The notes: generated from the sequence alone by a model not told the origin. Positions 45,364 to 55,248 are shown, counted from the first letter of the stretch. The stretch is DNA of 64,000 bases from an uncultured Sulfurovum sp. (GCA_902727915.1 CACVAU010000069.1:1-64000), one strand, 5' to 3'. Numbers and translations are program-made.

Positions 45364-46221
45364 ATGTTAAATAATTTAAAAGTCAAACTTACCCATCTTT
45401 CGGAAATGGTTATGTTTAAGCATTCCATTTTTTCTTTACCATTTATTTTTATCGGAATGTTAATTGCTGCTGATGGTTGGTTTGGTTGGAAACTTTTTTT
45501 CTTAGGCATTATTGCTGCAATAACGGCTAGAAACTTTGCTATGGGTGTTAATAGGTATTTAGATAGGGATATTGATATTTTAAATCCTAGAACAAAAAAC
45601 AGACCTTCAGTAGATGGACGTGTTTCAAATACTACAATGCTTGGGTTTATTGTATTAAATGGAGTAGGGTTTATTTTGACAGCTTACTTTGTGAATACCT
45701 TAGCTTTTCAACTCTCTTTTCCTATCTTATTGATATTGGGTGGATATACGGTATTTAAACGTTTTTCGTCTTTAGCACATATTGTTCTTGGTATTTCACT
45801 TGGTTTAGCACCCATTGCTGGGGTGGTTGCTGTTTCTTCTGAAATTACAACTTGGTCATTATATCTTTCAGCTGGAGTGGTTTTTTGGGTTGCTGGATTT
45901 GATTTGCTTTACTCTTTACAAGATATAGCGTTTGACAAAGAGCATGGCTTACATTCTATTCCTGCAAAGTATGGTGTTAAAAATACAATGAATATTGCAA
46001 AAACTTTTCATGCATTAACCATAGTTTTTTGGATTATGTTTGTATTTTCTGCTGAATTGACATTTGTTTCACAATTAGCCGTTATACTATCTGCAATTAT
46101 GTTAGCCTATGAACATTATTTGGTCAATAAAGACTTTACAAAAATTGACAGAGCGTTTTTTACGGTTAATGGTTATTTAGGCATAATGTTTTTATTTTTA
46201 ATTATTTTGGAGGTACTTTAA
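45364..46221 (+). CDS. UbiA-family prenyltransferase (MqnP-like)
   Basis: A 285-residue polytopic membrane enzyme. The two Asp-rich motifs are NRYLDRDIDILNPRTKNRP and DLLYSLQDIAFDKEHGLHS. Campylobacterota make menaquinone by the futalosine route, in which MqnP prenylates the naphthoate, so this is the most likely role; a 4-hydroxybenzoate type (UbiA) annotation is common for the same family. It lies between pssA and a coiled-coil gene with almost no gap. Confidence 0.85.
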   Translation: MLNNLKVKLTHLSEMVMFKHSIFSLPFIFIGMLIAADGWFGWKLFFLGIIAAITARNFAMGVNRYLDRDIDILNPRTKNRPSVDGRVSNTTMLGFIVLNGVGFILTAYFVNTLAFQLSFPILLILGGYTVFKRFSSLAHIVLGISLGLAPIAGVVAVSSEITTWSLYLSAGVVFWVAGFDLLYSLQDIAFDKEHGLHSIPAKYGVKNTMNIAKTFHALTIVFWIMFVFSAELTFVSQLAVILSAIMLAYEHYLVNKDFTKIDRAFFTVNGYLGIMFLFLIILEVL

Positions 46222-46578
46222 ATGAATACTGAACAGTTGCAGTTTCTTTTTTCACTTTTTTCATTTATAGGAGTAGTAGGAATTTTATTTTATATAATTT
46301 TAGAAAAAGCAAAATCTGAAAAAAAAGATTTACGTATAGAACAACTTGAGGATGAGGTAATGAATCTTAAAGATTATATACATAAGTATGAAGAAAAATT
46401 GGTAGAAAAAGAAGATCCAGAAGTTGAGAATATAAAAGAAAAGATTATTGCACTTTATGAAGAAGGAGCAGATATTGGACTCATTGAAAATGCCTTAAAT
46501 ATTCCAAAAGCCAAAATTGAAATGGTTTTAAAATTTCATAATATAAATAAATCTGATAATTGGAGAGAATCGGTTTAA
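46222..46578 (+). CDS. Membrane-anchored coiled-coil protein
   Basis: A 118-residue protein: one N-terminal membrane helix (about 8-28), a coiled-coil stretch (about 30-70, EKKDLRIEQLEDEVMNLKDY) and a short helix-turn-helix-like end (IIALYEEGADIGLIENALNI). This resembles the DUF2802/DUF6115 type of small proteins. It begins directly after the prenyltransferase stop. Function unknown. Confidence 0.6.
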   Translation: MNTEQLQFLFSLFSFIGVVGILFYIILEKAKSEKKDLRIEQLEDEVMNLKDYIHKYEEKLVEKEDPEVENIKEKIIALYEEGADIGLIENALNIPKAKIEMVLKFHNINKSDNWRESV

Positions 46579-46605
46579 TAGCTTGTAATTCATAAACTTT
46601 TTTGC

Positions 46606-46611
46606 TATAAT
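46606..46611 (+). promoter_or_regulatory. -10 box for tRNA-Arg
   Basis: TTTTTTGCTATAAT is a typical Campylobacterota promoter (T-rich spacer, TGn-like and TATAAT), 21 nt before tRNA-Arg. Confidence 0.65.
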
Positions 46612-46631
46612 TTCGACCTCTTAATATATAT

Positions 46632-46708
46632 GCGTTCATAGCTCAGCTGGATAGAGCATCGGTTTGCGGTACCGAAGGTCTCAGGTTCGAATCCTGATGG
46701 ACGTACCA
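46632..46708 (+). tRNA. tRNA-Arg (GCG)
   Basis: A cloverleaf of 77 nt: acceptor GCGTTCA with TGGACGT (G1-U72 wobble), D arm GCTC/GAGC, anticodon stem TCGGT/ACCGA, loop TTGCGGT with anticodon GCG, T arm TCAGG/CCTGA with loop TTCGAAT, and an encoded CCA. Anticodon GCG rather than ACG is noteworthy. Confidence 0.93.
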
Positions 46709-46748
46709 CTTTCCTTTATTTTTATCCTAATTCAACTAGGAAATAATC

Positions 46749-47255
46749 ATGAAAAACTATTTACTCCTGATAACTTTTATAACTTTTGTATCTTGTGGAT
46801 ATAAGCCTTCTGCACATTATGCTAAACATCTTATTGGAGACAAAATATTTACTAAAGTAGATGTCTCACTTTCAGATCCTGAAAATGCTGTATTAACTAA
46901 AGATGCTTTAAACATAGCATTGCAAACACGTTTAAAGCGACAAGTAGCTAAAGAAAAAAATGCTGATAGTAGCATTTATGTTTTTTATAAAAATATTCGT
47001 TTTATTCCTTTGCAGTATGATCAAAATGGTTATGTTGTTTTTTATCAAGCACATATAACTTTAGATTTTAGCTTTAGAAAAGGGGAGGTTACTGAGCAAC
47101 GTAAGATAGTTGGTCGTTTTGAGTTTCCCATACGACCATCAGCAATTATCTCCAATGATTTACGTTTAAAAGCCATTGAGCAGGGTTCTTTAAAAGCTTT
47201 AGATGAGTTTATGAGTTATTTATCTGTTAGAGGTCTTTTAGTTAATGCAAGATAA
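46749..47255 (+). CDS. lptE: LPS-assembly lipoprotein LptE-like
   Basis: A 168-residue lipoprotein: signal peptide with lipobox FVSCGYKPS (Cys16), then an alpha/beta domain of LptE type. LptE plugs the LptD barrel that inserts lipopolysaccharide in the outer membrane. Identification rests on CGYKP after the lipobox, size, and position before folC as in Campylobacter. Its stop overlaps the folC start by 11 nt. Confidence 0.82.
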   Translation: MKNYLLLITFITFVSCGYKPSAHYAKHLIGDKIFTKVDVSLSDPENAVLTKDALNIALQTRLKRQVAKEKNADSSIYVFYKNIRFIPLQYDQNGYVVFYQAHITLDFSFRKGEVTEQRKIVGRFEFPIRPSAIISNDLRLKAIEQGSLKALDEFMSYLSVRGLLVNAR

Positions 47256-48408
47256 TTTTTTTAAATTTATAGAAGCAAAACCTTTATATTATAAAAAGAT
47301 AGATTATGAACGAATACATGAAGCTTATGCGATTTTAAAACCTCATATTAGACAACCTTTAACCATTCATATTGTAGGAACAAATGGTAAAGGAAGTACA
47401 GGACGGATAATGGCATCTTTACTCCATTTTTCAGGTGTGGGTGTTGGGCATTATTCTTCACCACATATTGTTAAGTTTAATGAGCGTATTTGGATAAAGG
47501 GTGAAGATGTTTTAGATTGTACTTTAAGTGTTGCTCATGAAAAATTGTACAGGGTTTTAGGTCAAGAGATGAGTCATGCCTTAAGTTATTTTGAGTATAC
47601 AACGCTATTGGCTTTGGTTGTGATGGAAGAGGTAGATGTTATTATTTTAGAAGCTGGTCTTGGAGGTGAGTTTGATGCCACCAATGTTTGTTCTAAAGCC
47701 CTTTCAGTTATTACTCCTATTGGGCTTGATCATCAGGATTTTTTAGGTGAGAGTATTGAAGAAATAGCACGAACAAAAATGAATTCTATAGAGAAAAACT
47801 TTGTGCTTTCTATGCAAGTTTATGATGAAGTTTATGCTGTAGCAAAAGAGATAGTTGATAAAAAGGAAGGAATTTTATATGACGTGAGTCAATGGTTAGA
47901 TACTTCATCAACAGTGTATCAATCTATAAAAAAAGAGACAGAAAAATTAGCATGGAGTACTTATCTTTTTGAAAATGCGTTGTCAGCCATATATGCACTT
48001 AATATTTTAAAATTAAACTATAATCTTCAAGACCTTCAAAAGGTAAAACTTTTTGGACGTTATTATCAATTTTCTGAAAACATACGCTTGGATGTAGGAC
48101 ATAACACCTTGGCTGCACAAGCCATTATTAAAGCACTTATAAAAGAAAAGAATAAGCCCATATTACTTTATAATACGTTGGATGATAAAGACCATGTAAG
48201 TATTTTAAAATTATTTAAACCTTATGTAGAAAATGTAGAAATTATAGAGATAAAAACCCCACGAGCAATCGCCTTAAATCTTTTAACAAATACCCTTGAA
48301 AACTTAGATATTAGTTATGAAAAATTTGATAAAATCAATCCAAATAAATCTTATTTAGCCTTTGGTTCATTTTATGTTATTGAAGCACTTTTAAACAAAA
48401 TAAAATAA
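47245..48408 (+). CDS. folC: Folylpolyglutamate synthase / dihydrofolate synthase
   Basis: A 387-residue Mur-ligase-like enzyme that adds glutamate to folates. ATP-binding HIVGTNGKGSTGRIMASLL, YSSPHIVKFNERI, ILEAGLGGEFDATN and GLDHQDFLG are present, with the C-terminal LDVGHNTLAAQAI. It overlaps lptE, so they are likely translated together. Confidence 0.95.
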   Translation: MQDNFFKFIEAKPLYYKKIDYERIHEAYAILKPHIRQPLTIHIVGTNGKGSTGRIMASLLHFSGVGVGHYSSPHIVKFNERIWIKGEDVLDCTLSVAHEKLYRVLGQEMSHALSYFEYTTLLALVVMEEVDVIILEAGLGGEFDATNVCSKALSVITPIGLDHQDFLGESIEEIARTKMNSIEKNFVLSMQVYDEVYAVAKEIVDKKEGILYDVSQWLDTSSTVYQSIKKETEKLAWSTYLFENALSAIYALNILKLNYNLQDLQKVKLFGRYYQFSENIRLDVGHNTLAAQAIIKALIKEKNKPILLYNTLDDKDHVSILKLFKPYVENVEIIEIKTPRAIALNLLTNTLENLDISYEKFDKINPNKSYLAFGSFYVIEALLNKIK

Positions 48409-48444
48409 AATATAAGATTATATTAAAAATAAATAATAATTTGA

Positions 48445-48450
48445 TATAAT
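48445..48450 (+). promoter_or_regulatory. -10 box for the bactofilin gene
   Basis: TATAAT in TTTGATATAATAGC, 33 nt before the ATG with AAAGGAAAAG between. Confidence 0.6.
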
Positions 48451-48482
48451 AGCTACATATCACAATTACAAAGGAAAAGAAG

Positions 48483-48899
48483 ATGGCATTTTTTGGAAAG
48501 AAGAAGAAAAAACCCAGCATGGTTAGCTCTGCAAGTATTATTACTCCTGGTACATCTATTAAGGGAGAGATAAGATGTGAAGGAAATATTCTTTTAAATG
48601 GAGAGTTTGAAGGTTCAATTATTTCACAAGGAGAGGTTGTTGTTGGAAAAAGTGGGCGTGTTTCTGGTGAAATTCAAGCAGCTAAACTACTTGTTTCTGG
48701 GGAGTTTCGAGGTAATTATATAGGTGAGGTGATTGATATTATGCCATATGGTAAAGTCTATGGAGATGTTAAGGTTAATAATATTATTATTGAGCCAAAT
48801 GCTGTTTTTGAGGGTGAAACAAAAATTGTATCTGGTCGTATCGATCATGATGATATTTCAGATGTACACATTGTTCAACCAAGAAAAATTGCTTACTAA
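48483..48899 (+). CDS. Bactofilin (CcmA-like cytoskeletal protein)
   Basis: A 138-residue bactofilin. A short basic head (MAFFGKKKKKP) precedes a beta-helix core with repeating turns (IRCEGNILLNGEFEGSI, VVVGKSGRVSGEI, LLVSGEFRGNY, MPYGKVYGDV, IEPNAVFEGE). Bactofilins polymerise without nucleotide, and in Helicobacter CcmA sets helical cell shape together with Csd peptidases. It lies between folC and mfd, and M23 and VanW-type wall genes lie elsewhere in the window. Confidence 0.92.
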   Translation: MAFFGKKKKKPSMVSSASIITPGTSIKGEIRCEGNILLNGEFEGSIISQGEVVVGKSGRVSGEIQAAKLLVSGEFRGNYIGEVIDIMPYGKVYGDVKVNNIIIEPNAVFEGETKIVSGRIDHDDISDVHIVQPRKIAY

Positions 48900-48946
48900 A
48901 ACTATGGGTTATTAGGTTGAAAATAACTTAGTTACAAAAGAGAGAA

Positions 48947-51943
48947 ATGAGACAATCTGATGTTTATGAATATCTTCAGAATGAAGATATTCAAGCTAAA
49001 AATAAGATGCTTTTTATTTGTAAAAATGATAAAGATGCACAAAGAACTTCTGACACTGCTACCCTTCTAAATTATGAATCCTTTGTATTACCAGATTTAC
49101 GACTGAGTGAAGGTGATGACCTCCGTTCTTTTCAAGTAGAATTTCATGAACTCATTGAAGCTTTACATGCTTATTTTTCTTGCCAAGAAAAAAAGCTTTT
49201 AATTTCGCCTTTACGAACACTGCTTCTTCCTTTGCCTAAAAAAGAGTACTTTAAAACTTTTGAAATTGAATTTGCTTCGACGTTAAATTTAAATGCATTA
49301 AAAAACAAACTTTATTATTGGGGTTATCATTTTGTAGACATTGTCACCCAAAAAGGAGAAGTCTCTTTTCGTGGAGATATTTTAGATATTTATCCTTTAG
49401 GAGGAGACAGAGCTTATAGACTTTCTTTGTTTGATGAGGATGTTGAAAGCATCCGAACCTTTTCGGTTGATTCTCAAAAAAGTGATCAAGAAGAGCTAGA
49501 ATCTATTCAAGTTATTCCAGCACTTTTAGGCTTTGAAGAAGAGGAATACAATGCTTTAAAAGTACGTGTAGAAAAAAGTTCATTGGACTCTTTTGTAAAA
49601 GACATTGACTCTCTAGGCTTTTGGTATTTAGATGATTTTGCTGAAAATTATGCAGAGAGTTTTGAGACGCTACTTCTTTCAAATATGAGTGAGGAATTAG
49701 AAGAGGTTTACTCTTTAGATACACCGTTAATTCATAAAGAATCATTTAAACTACCAATCATTCCAAGAGCTACTAAAGTACGTGAATTGGAAGTCATAAA
49801 ACCCAATGCCATTTTGGACTCTAACAAACACAAGCGTATTACCATTATTGCTAAAAATGAATCCATTGTAAGAAGTTCAGACCTCAATTCTTTTGAAAAT
49901 ATTCAATTCGTTTATGAAGACATTATTGTTAATCTAATTTCAGAAGAAGAAGTGATTATCTCACTTAATAAGCCTGTTAAGCGTAAAAGGGTTAAAAAAG
50001 CATCTATTATACTAGATGAGTTAAAATTAGGTGATTACATTGTTCATGAAAATCATGGAGTAGGGCTTTTTAAAGGGGTTGAAAAACGGGTAGTTTTAGG
50101 GGCAACACGTGAATTTGTATTGATTCATTATCAAAATGAAGATGCGCTTTTAATTCCTGTTGAGAACTTAAATACCATTGACCGTTTTGTGGCTGACTCA
50201 GGTTCATTACCTGTACTTGATAGAATGGGAAAAGCAAGTTTCAAAAAGTTAAAAGGTAAAGTAAAAGAGAAACTCTTTGCCATTGCTGCTGAACTCATTA
50301 ATCTTTCAGCTCAACGTCACTTAAAAAAAGGAATTCTCTTCAAACGTGATGACCTTGACCATGAACTCTTTATGGCAGATGCTGGGTTCATTCATACGGA
50401 AGACCAAAGAGAAGCTATTAAGTCCATGATGTCTGAGATGAACGAAGGTCGTATGATGGATAGACTTCTTTCGGCTGATGTTGGTTTTGGTAAAACAGAA
50501 GTTGCTATGAATGGAATGTACATGGCATGGAAAAATGGTTACCAATCAGCTATGGTTGCACCAACCACTTTACTCTCTTCACAACATTTTAAAAGCATGA
50601 AAGAGCGTTTTGCAAAGTATGACATTAAGATAGGAAAACTAGACAGGTACACCACAGGTAAAGAGAAAAAAGCTTTACTTGAAGCCTTGGAAGATGGACG
50701 AGTAGACATGGTTGTGGGAACCCATGCATTATTGAAAGCTAAGTTCAAAAATCTAGCATTTATCATCATCGATGAAGAGCATAAGTTTGGGGTGAAGCAG
50801 AAAGAAGCACTAAAAGAGATAGCCATTGATGTGCATTTACTCTCTATGTCTGCAACCCCAATTCCTCGTTCACTTAATATGGCAATGTCTCAGGTCAAAA
50901 CTTTTTCAGAGATTTTAACCCCACCTGTTGAGCGTCAAGGAGTAAGAACTTTTGTGAAGTCTTATGATGAAAAAATCATTAAAGAAGCCATCACCAGAGA
51001 AATGCGAAGAGGAGGGCAGATATTTTACGTCTTTAACTCCATCGCACAGATTGAAGAGAAGAAAAAAGTACTGCTTGAACTGATGCCAAAACTTCGTGTG
51101 GCTGTACTACACTCTAAAGTCTCAGCAGTACAAACAGAAAAAGACATGGAACTTTTTGAAGCTGGTGAGTATGATGTAATGCTTTCAACTTCTATAGTTG
51201 AGTCAGGTATTCACATGCCTCATGCCAACACCATGATAGTCGATGGAGCAAACAACTTTGGAATCGCCGATTTACACCAACTAAGAGGGCGTGTAGGACG
51301 TGGAGGTGTTGAGGGTTACTGTTATTTCATGGTGGAAGATAAAGACAGACTTTCTGACAATGCCAAGAAAAGACTTTTAGCTTTAGAGTCACACTCCGAC
51401 TTAGGTTCAGGTGCTGTTCTTGCTTTCCATGACTTAGAAATTCGTGGTGGTGGAAATATCATTGGAGAAGCTCAGTCTGGACACATAAAACAGATAGGCT
51501 ATTCACTTTACTTACGTATGCTTGAAGACGCTATTAAAGAGTTAAGTGGAACAGTTGAAGAAGAGGAAGTGACGGTCGACATTAAGTTGACCATTGATGC
51601 TTATTTAAATGAAGAACTCATAGAGGAAGACCGACTAAGACTAGAACTTTACCGTAGGCTTTCACAATGTACCTCTACAGGTGAAGTCCATGAGATAGAA
51701 ATAGAGATAGCCGATAGATTTGGAAAACTAGATACGATTTCAAGACAGTTTATTGATGTGATGGTCATGAAAGTATTGGCTAAAGAGAAAAAAGTTTCTA
51801 AAGTAGCCAATGCAGGGGAAAAAGTGTTTATAGAATTTGTTGATGAATCTAAAGAACGTCTGTTCTTGAAGGCAAACTCAAAAGACGATGATGATTTGAT
51901 TGCTTGTGCTATGGCTTATTTGAAAGGGAAAGTTGTCACTTGA
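48947..51943 (+). CDS. mfd: Transcription-repair coupling factor Mfd
   Basis: A 998-residue Mfd, shorter than the about 1150 residues of E. coli, as is usual in Campylobacterota. It frees RNA polymerase stalled at DNA damage and recruits UvrA. The N-terminal UvrB-homology module, RNA-polymerase interaction domain (LGDYIVHENHGVGLFKG), and RecG-like motor are visible: RLLSADVGFGKTEVAM (Walker A), IIIDEEHKFG (DEEH box), LSMSATPIPR, STSIVESGIHMPHAN and QLRGRVGRGGVEGY. The 3' part is richer in G+C than the gene that follows. Confidence 0.97.
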   Translation: MRQSDVYEYLQNEDIQAKNKMLFICKNDKDAQRTSDTATLLNYESFVLPDLRLSEGDDLRSFQVEFHELIEALHAYFSCQEKKLLISPLRTLLLPLPKKEYFKTFEIEFASTLNLNALKNKLYYWGYHFVDIVTQKGEVSFRGDILDIYPLGGDRAYRLSLFDEDVESIRTFSVDSQKSDQEELESIQVIPALLGFEEEEYNALKVRVEKSSLDSFVKDIDSLGFWYLDDFAENYAESFETLLLSNMSEELEEVYSLDTPLIHKESFKLPIIPRATKVRELEVIKPNAILDSNKHKRITIIAKNESIVRSSDLNSFENIQFVYEDIIVNLISEEEVIISLNKPVKRKRVKKASIILDELKLGDYIVHENHGVGLFKGVEKRVVLGATREFVLIHYQNEDALLIPVENLNTIDRFVADSGSLPVLDRMGKASFKKLKGKVKEKLFAIAAELINLSAQRHLKKGILFKRDDLDHELFMADAGFIHTEDQREAIKSMMSEMNEGRMMDRLLSADVGFGKTEVAMNGMYMAWKNGYQSAMVAPTTLLSSQHFKSMKERFAKYDIKIGKLDRYTTGKEKKALLEALEDGRVDMVVGTHALLKAKFKNLAFIIIDEEHKFGVKQKEALKEIAIDVHLLSMSATPIPRSLNMAMSQVKTFSEILTPPVERQGVRTFVKSYDEKIIKEAITREMRRGGQIFYVFNSIAQIEEKKKVLLELMPKLRVAVLHSKVSAVQTEKDMELFEAGEYDVMLSTSIVESGIHMPHANTMIVDGANNFGIADLHQLRGRVGRGGVEGYCYFMVEDKDRLSDNAKKRLLALESHSDLGSGAVLAFHDLEIRGGGNIIGEAQSGHIKQIGYSLYLRMLEDAIKELSGTVEEEEVTVDIKLTIDAYLNEELIEEDRLRLELYRRLSQCTSTGEVHEIEIEIADRFGKLDTISRQFIDVMVMKVLAKEKKVSKVANAGEKVFIEFVDESKERLFLKANSKDDDDLIACAMAYLKGKVVT

Positions 51944-54900
51944 AATCAGTTATGATAAATAGGGCATCAGATTTAGAAAAAAAGTTATCTTTATATTCTC
52001 ATGACTATTCAAACTTTGAGGTGTATTTATTTAATGATGAAAAGTATAAATATATAGCAGATTTACTTTATAAGGATAATATCACAGAGGTAAGCATAAA
52101 AGAGTTTAACAAGAAATTTAATGAAAAAGTTGAAATTGAAAAAGGTAAGTTAAGATATTCAGCAAAGAATCTTAGTAATTTTTCAAGTGAATTATTTAAA
52201 CTCTTATATCTCAAAAATAAAGAAAACTCTTTTGAAAACTTTATCAAGTTAATAGAAGAGAAACTTGTTTGTTTTAGCTATGATTATTGGTTTCAATTGA
52301 GTTTTGAGTACTCCTATGTTGAAGAATACTTTTTAGAAAAAGCTAGAGATTATATTATAAGTAATTTGGCTCAAAAAGAAGATTGGATAAAAGATATAAA
52401 AAGTAGGGCTTTAAATCCATATTATAGTCCTACAGGATATATCGATGTTAGTAAAGTCCCTGACAGTTTTGAGAATAAATTTGACTTATATGATTGGTCT
52501 AAACGGGATCATAATCCTGAATCTTTTATAGGGCTAGGAAAGCCATTAGTTAGGTCTCTTCTGCATAACCTAATAAAAAAGGAGAACTCAACCTTACATT
52601 ATCATAGTCATTTTTTTCATGTTATGAAAATACTTGATGCTTGTAGTGATGATTACGTCACACTTGGTCAACTCTTAACTTCCTCAAATATTAAGTTAAA
52701 CACTTATTTTCTAACACAACGAAAGTATATTGTTTATGGATTTTTAAATTTATATCATTATAAGTCAGCACCACGTGTATCAGATGATGATATTGACTAT
52801 GGGGAACATTGGAACAAGATGATCTCTACACAGTTGATTAATTTGTTATTTGAACATTTTAAAGACTATCATTATGTTCAAGAGAGTTCTAAAGTTGTTT
52901 TTCAGATACTTAACTACATTATAAAAAAGCATCTTCATCAAATGAACAATCATTATCATAGCAAGGCAAATTATATTTTAGATTTATTGTTGGTTAAGAT
53001 TTCAAGCTTAGAAATTAATATTTTAGGAAGGAGAAAAGAGTTTTTATTTGATTTAATTGTTGATGATTTAGTAGAATATCAAATTGTAGAATTGGAAAAA
53101 CAAGAACGCTTTAAGGAAGAAAACTATTTTTTATTGTCTTGGTTATTAGAACAAATAGTAGGTAAGGCTAAAGTGACAAACAAGCAATATCTTGAGATAG
53201 TTGAAAAAATCAGTAATGTTTTTGTGAGAGATATTGAAAAAGCGTTTATTGATGCTATAGTGAATGATTCTTTGTATATTCATGATGAGGTCTTAGAGAA
53301 ACTTAATTTTGGTTTGATTTATGAAGTTTCATTGCATAAAGATAGATGGTTAAACTTATTAGATATTACAGATATGCAAAAACAAATGAGTAATCAGTCT
53401 AGTTTTATATTGCGAGAAGTCTCAGGGTTATTTTTTAAAATTTTACTTAAAATATTTTCGACTAATAATTACAAGAAGATTGAAAGCCTTATACATGAGT
53501 TAGCATTTAAATTAGGTATTCATGAAAAGTATGGAATATTTACATTCCGTGAAGACTCTGTTATTCATCTATATTTGGAGCAAGTAAATTCTTTTTCGGA
53601 TAAATATTTTGAAGATTTTTTAACAGAGTTTGTTAAAAAAGAAGATATTAAAAATGTTTTATTGCTTTACCAATATACTTTATCTTCTCATCGAAAAAAT
53701 ATGATTGAGGATAAGTTGAGTATATTACTTGATAAAGAGTGTAAACTTTCTTCTTTTAAAACTATGGAAGAAATTATTCAAATGGCTAGTAATAATGGTT
53801 TTGATGGTATTAAGAATAAATTTTTGAATATTTACAAAAATGATGTTTATGTTAAGGGTTATATTAAGAGAAAAGATGAATTGGCTGAAATTGTTTATCG
53901 TAATGAACTAATAGATATTTATGATGATAAACAGTTATCCGAAACTGAAAAAATAGAAAAATTAAATCAGACCAAAAATCCTTTTGAACGAAATATGCAT
54001 CATCTTTATAAAAAGTGTGAAGAGTTTAGTATATTTATTCGAGCTATTATATTTTATGATGAAAATGCTGATAAAACATATAGAAGATTGAATGAACTTT
54101 TAGAGAAAAGAGTTGATACACTTTATTTATATAATATGTTGAGTGCATATTTTAAAATGTATGAAAATGATACATACAAAAAAGAAAAATTTACATATAT
54201 TTTAAAGAGATATAAGGAATTATCTCAAAAAGCTCCTCATCATAAAAAAGAGCTATTTGCCTATCAGATGCTATTGTATGGATATACCATAACGAATAAT
54301 ATAAAAGAGTTTTATAAACTATGGGAAGAGATGCCTAAGATATTTCAATATGATTTGAATATTGTTGTTAATAGGTCTGAGTTCCTAGAGAATAATGCTC
54401 AAAAAGTTGAAGCTATTGCGTATGTTAAAGAAGTTAAAGAGTTTCATAAAGAATTAAGTGATGAAGATGAAAAAAGCTTAGAAAAACTTTTAGCTGATTT
54501 ACATTCAGGTGTTAAGCATGAGGTAGAACATAAACTTCAAGCTAGAGTTGATTTAAATACTTATAAGTTTACATTGAAAGATGCCAAAGAGTCTTGGCTT
54601 CAAATAAAAAATATGTCGAATGAAGAGCATAGTGAAATTTTTTCTAATGTCAATACTCCAAATGAATTTATTAGAGATATTATGTTAAATATTTCAGAAG
54701 AGTTGTTAAATAGAAAAATAAATATACAACGTCAGAAAGAAGATACAACTATTGAAGTAGAAGATATTATCAATGATTGGGTTACCTCGTTGTTAGGACA
54801 AAGAATGTCTTACTTAGGTTGGAAAGTAAAAGACCAAGTACGTGGTGGTGTATCTGCTAGTAGGAATGGAGTGGGTGAAAAAGATTTAGAAGTCTTTAGT

Positions 54901-55248
54901 CATAGAGGTGATAAACTATTGTTATTTGAGGCTTTTAGATTGTTTTCTAGGAATACAACTGATATTAGTAGTCATATGAATAAAATATCAGGTTACAATG
55001 CAACAGGTTGTCAAACTTTAGTGATTATGGTGTATACATACGTTAACAACTTTTCTAATTTATGTGAAAAATATATAGAATATTTGATAGGTTTAGAATA
55101 TGATGGTTTTGATAGACTAAGCCAAATAAAAGAGCATACTTTTAAAGAAGAAAGAACTTCAAGTACAAATATTATGCTTTATAGTGAAGATAGATTTAAA
55201 AATGAGAAAAAAATTAAAATTTATCATTATCTTTTGGATTTTACTTAA
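51940..55248 (+). CDS. Large uncharacterised helical protein with C-terminal PD-(D/E)XK-like domain
   Basis: About 1102 residues, mostly helical and without recognised motifs from 1 to about 930, resembling a long solenoid. The last 165 residues look like a restriction-endonuclease-like fold: a helix with Glu (EVEDIINDWVTSLLGQRM from 939), GGVSASRNGVGEKDLEVF with Asp982, then KLLLFEAFRL with Glu997, and a later helix plus strand (TLVIMVYTY). The usual Lys after the Glu is not seen (Glu-Ala-Phe), so catalysis is uncertain. The DNA is far more AT-rich than mfd. Start TTG at 51940 overlaps the mfd stop; AAAGGG lies upstream. ATG at 51952 is the alternative. A conflict (defence) role is an inference. 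Confidence 0.75.
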   Translation: MKSVMINRASDLEKKLSLYSHDYSNFEVYLFNDEKYKYIADLLYKDNITEVSIKEFNKKFNEKVEIEKGKLRYSAKNLSNFSSELFKLLYLKNKENSFENFIKLIEEKLVCFSYDYWFQLSFEYSYVEEYFLEKARDYIISNLAQKEDWIKDIKSRALNPYYSPTGYIDVSKVPDSFENKFDLYDWSKRDHNPESFIGLGKPLVRSLLHNLIKKENSTLHYHSHFFHVMKILDACSDDYVTLGQLLTSSNIKLNTYFLTQRKYIVYGFLNLYHYKSAPRVSDDDIDYGEHWNKMISTQLINLLFEHFKDYHYVQESSKVVFQILNYIIKKHLHQMNNHYHSKANYILDLLLVKISSLEINILGRRKEFLFDLIVDDLVEYQIVELEKQERFKEENYFLLSWLLEQIVGKAKVTNKQYLEIVEKISNVFVRDIEKAFIDAIVNDSLYIHDEVLEKLNFGLIYEVSLHKDRWLNLLDITDMQKQMSNQSSFILREVSGLFFKILLKIFSTNNYKKIESLIHELAFKLGIHEKYGIFTFREDSVIHLYLEQVNSFSDKYFEDFLTEFVKKEDIKNVLLLYQYTLSSHRKNMIEDKLSILLDKECKLSSFKTMEEIIQMASNNGFDGIKNKFLNIYKNDVYVKGYIKRKDELAEIVYRNELIDIYDDKQLSETEKIEKLNQTKNPFERNMHHLYKKCEEFSIFIRAIIFYDENADKTYRRLNELLEKRVDTLYLYNMLSAYFKMYENDTYKKEKFTYILKRYKELSQKAPHHKKELFAYQMLLYGYTITNNIKEFYKLWEEMPKIFQYDLNIVVNRSEFLENNAQKVEAIAYVKEVKEFHKELSDEDEKSLEKLLADLHSGVKHEVEHKLQARVDLNTYKFTLKDAKESWLQIKNMSNEEHSEIFSNVNTPNEFIRDIMLNISEELLNRKINIQRQKEDTTIEVEDIINDWVTSLLGQRMSYLGWKVKDQVRGGVSASRNGVGEKDLEVFSHRGDKLLLFEAFRLFSRNTTDISSHMNKISGYNATGCQTLVIMVYTYVNNFSNLCEKYIEYLIGLEYDGFDRLSQIKEHTFKEERTSSTNIMLYSEDRFKNEKKIKIYHYLLDFT

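Noticed and set aside
50539..50826. Minus-strand frame within mfd
   Set aside because: It lies opposite the highly conserved helicase motifs of mfd.
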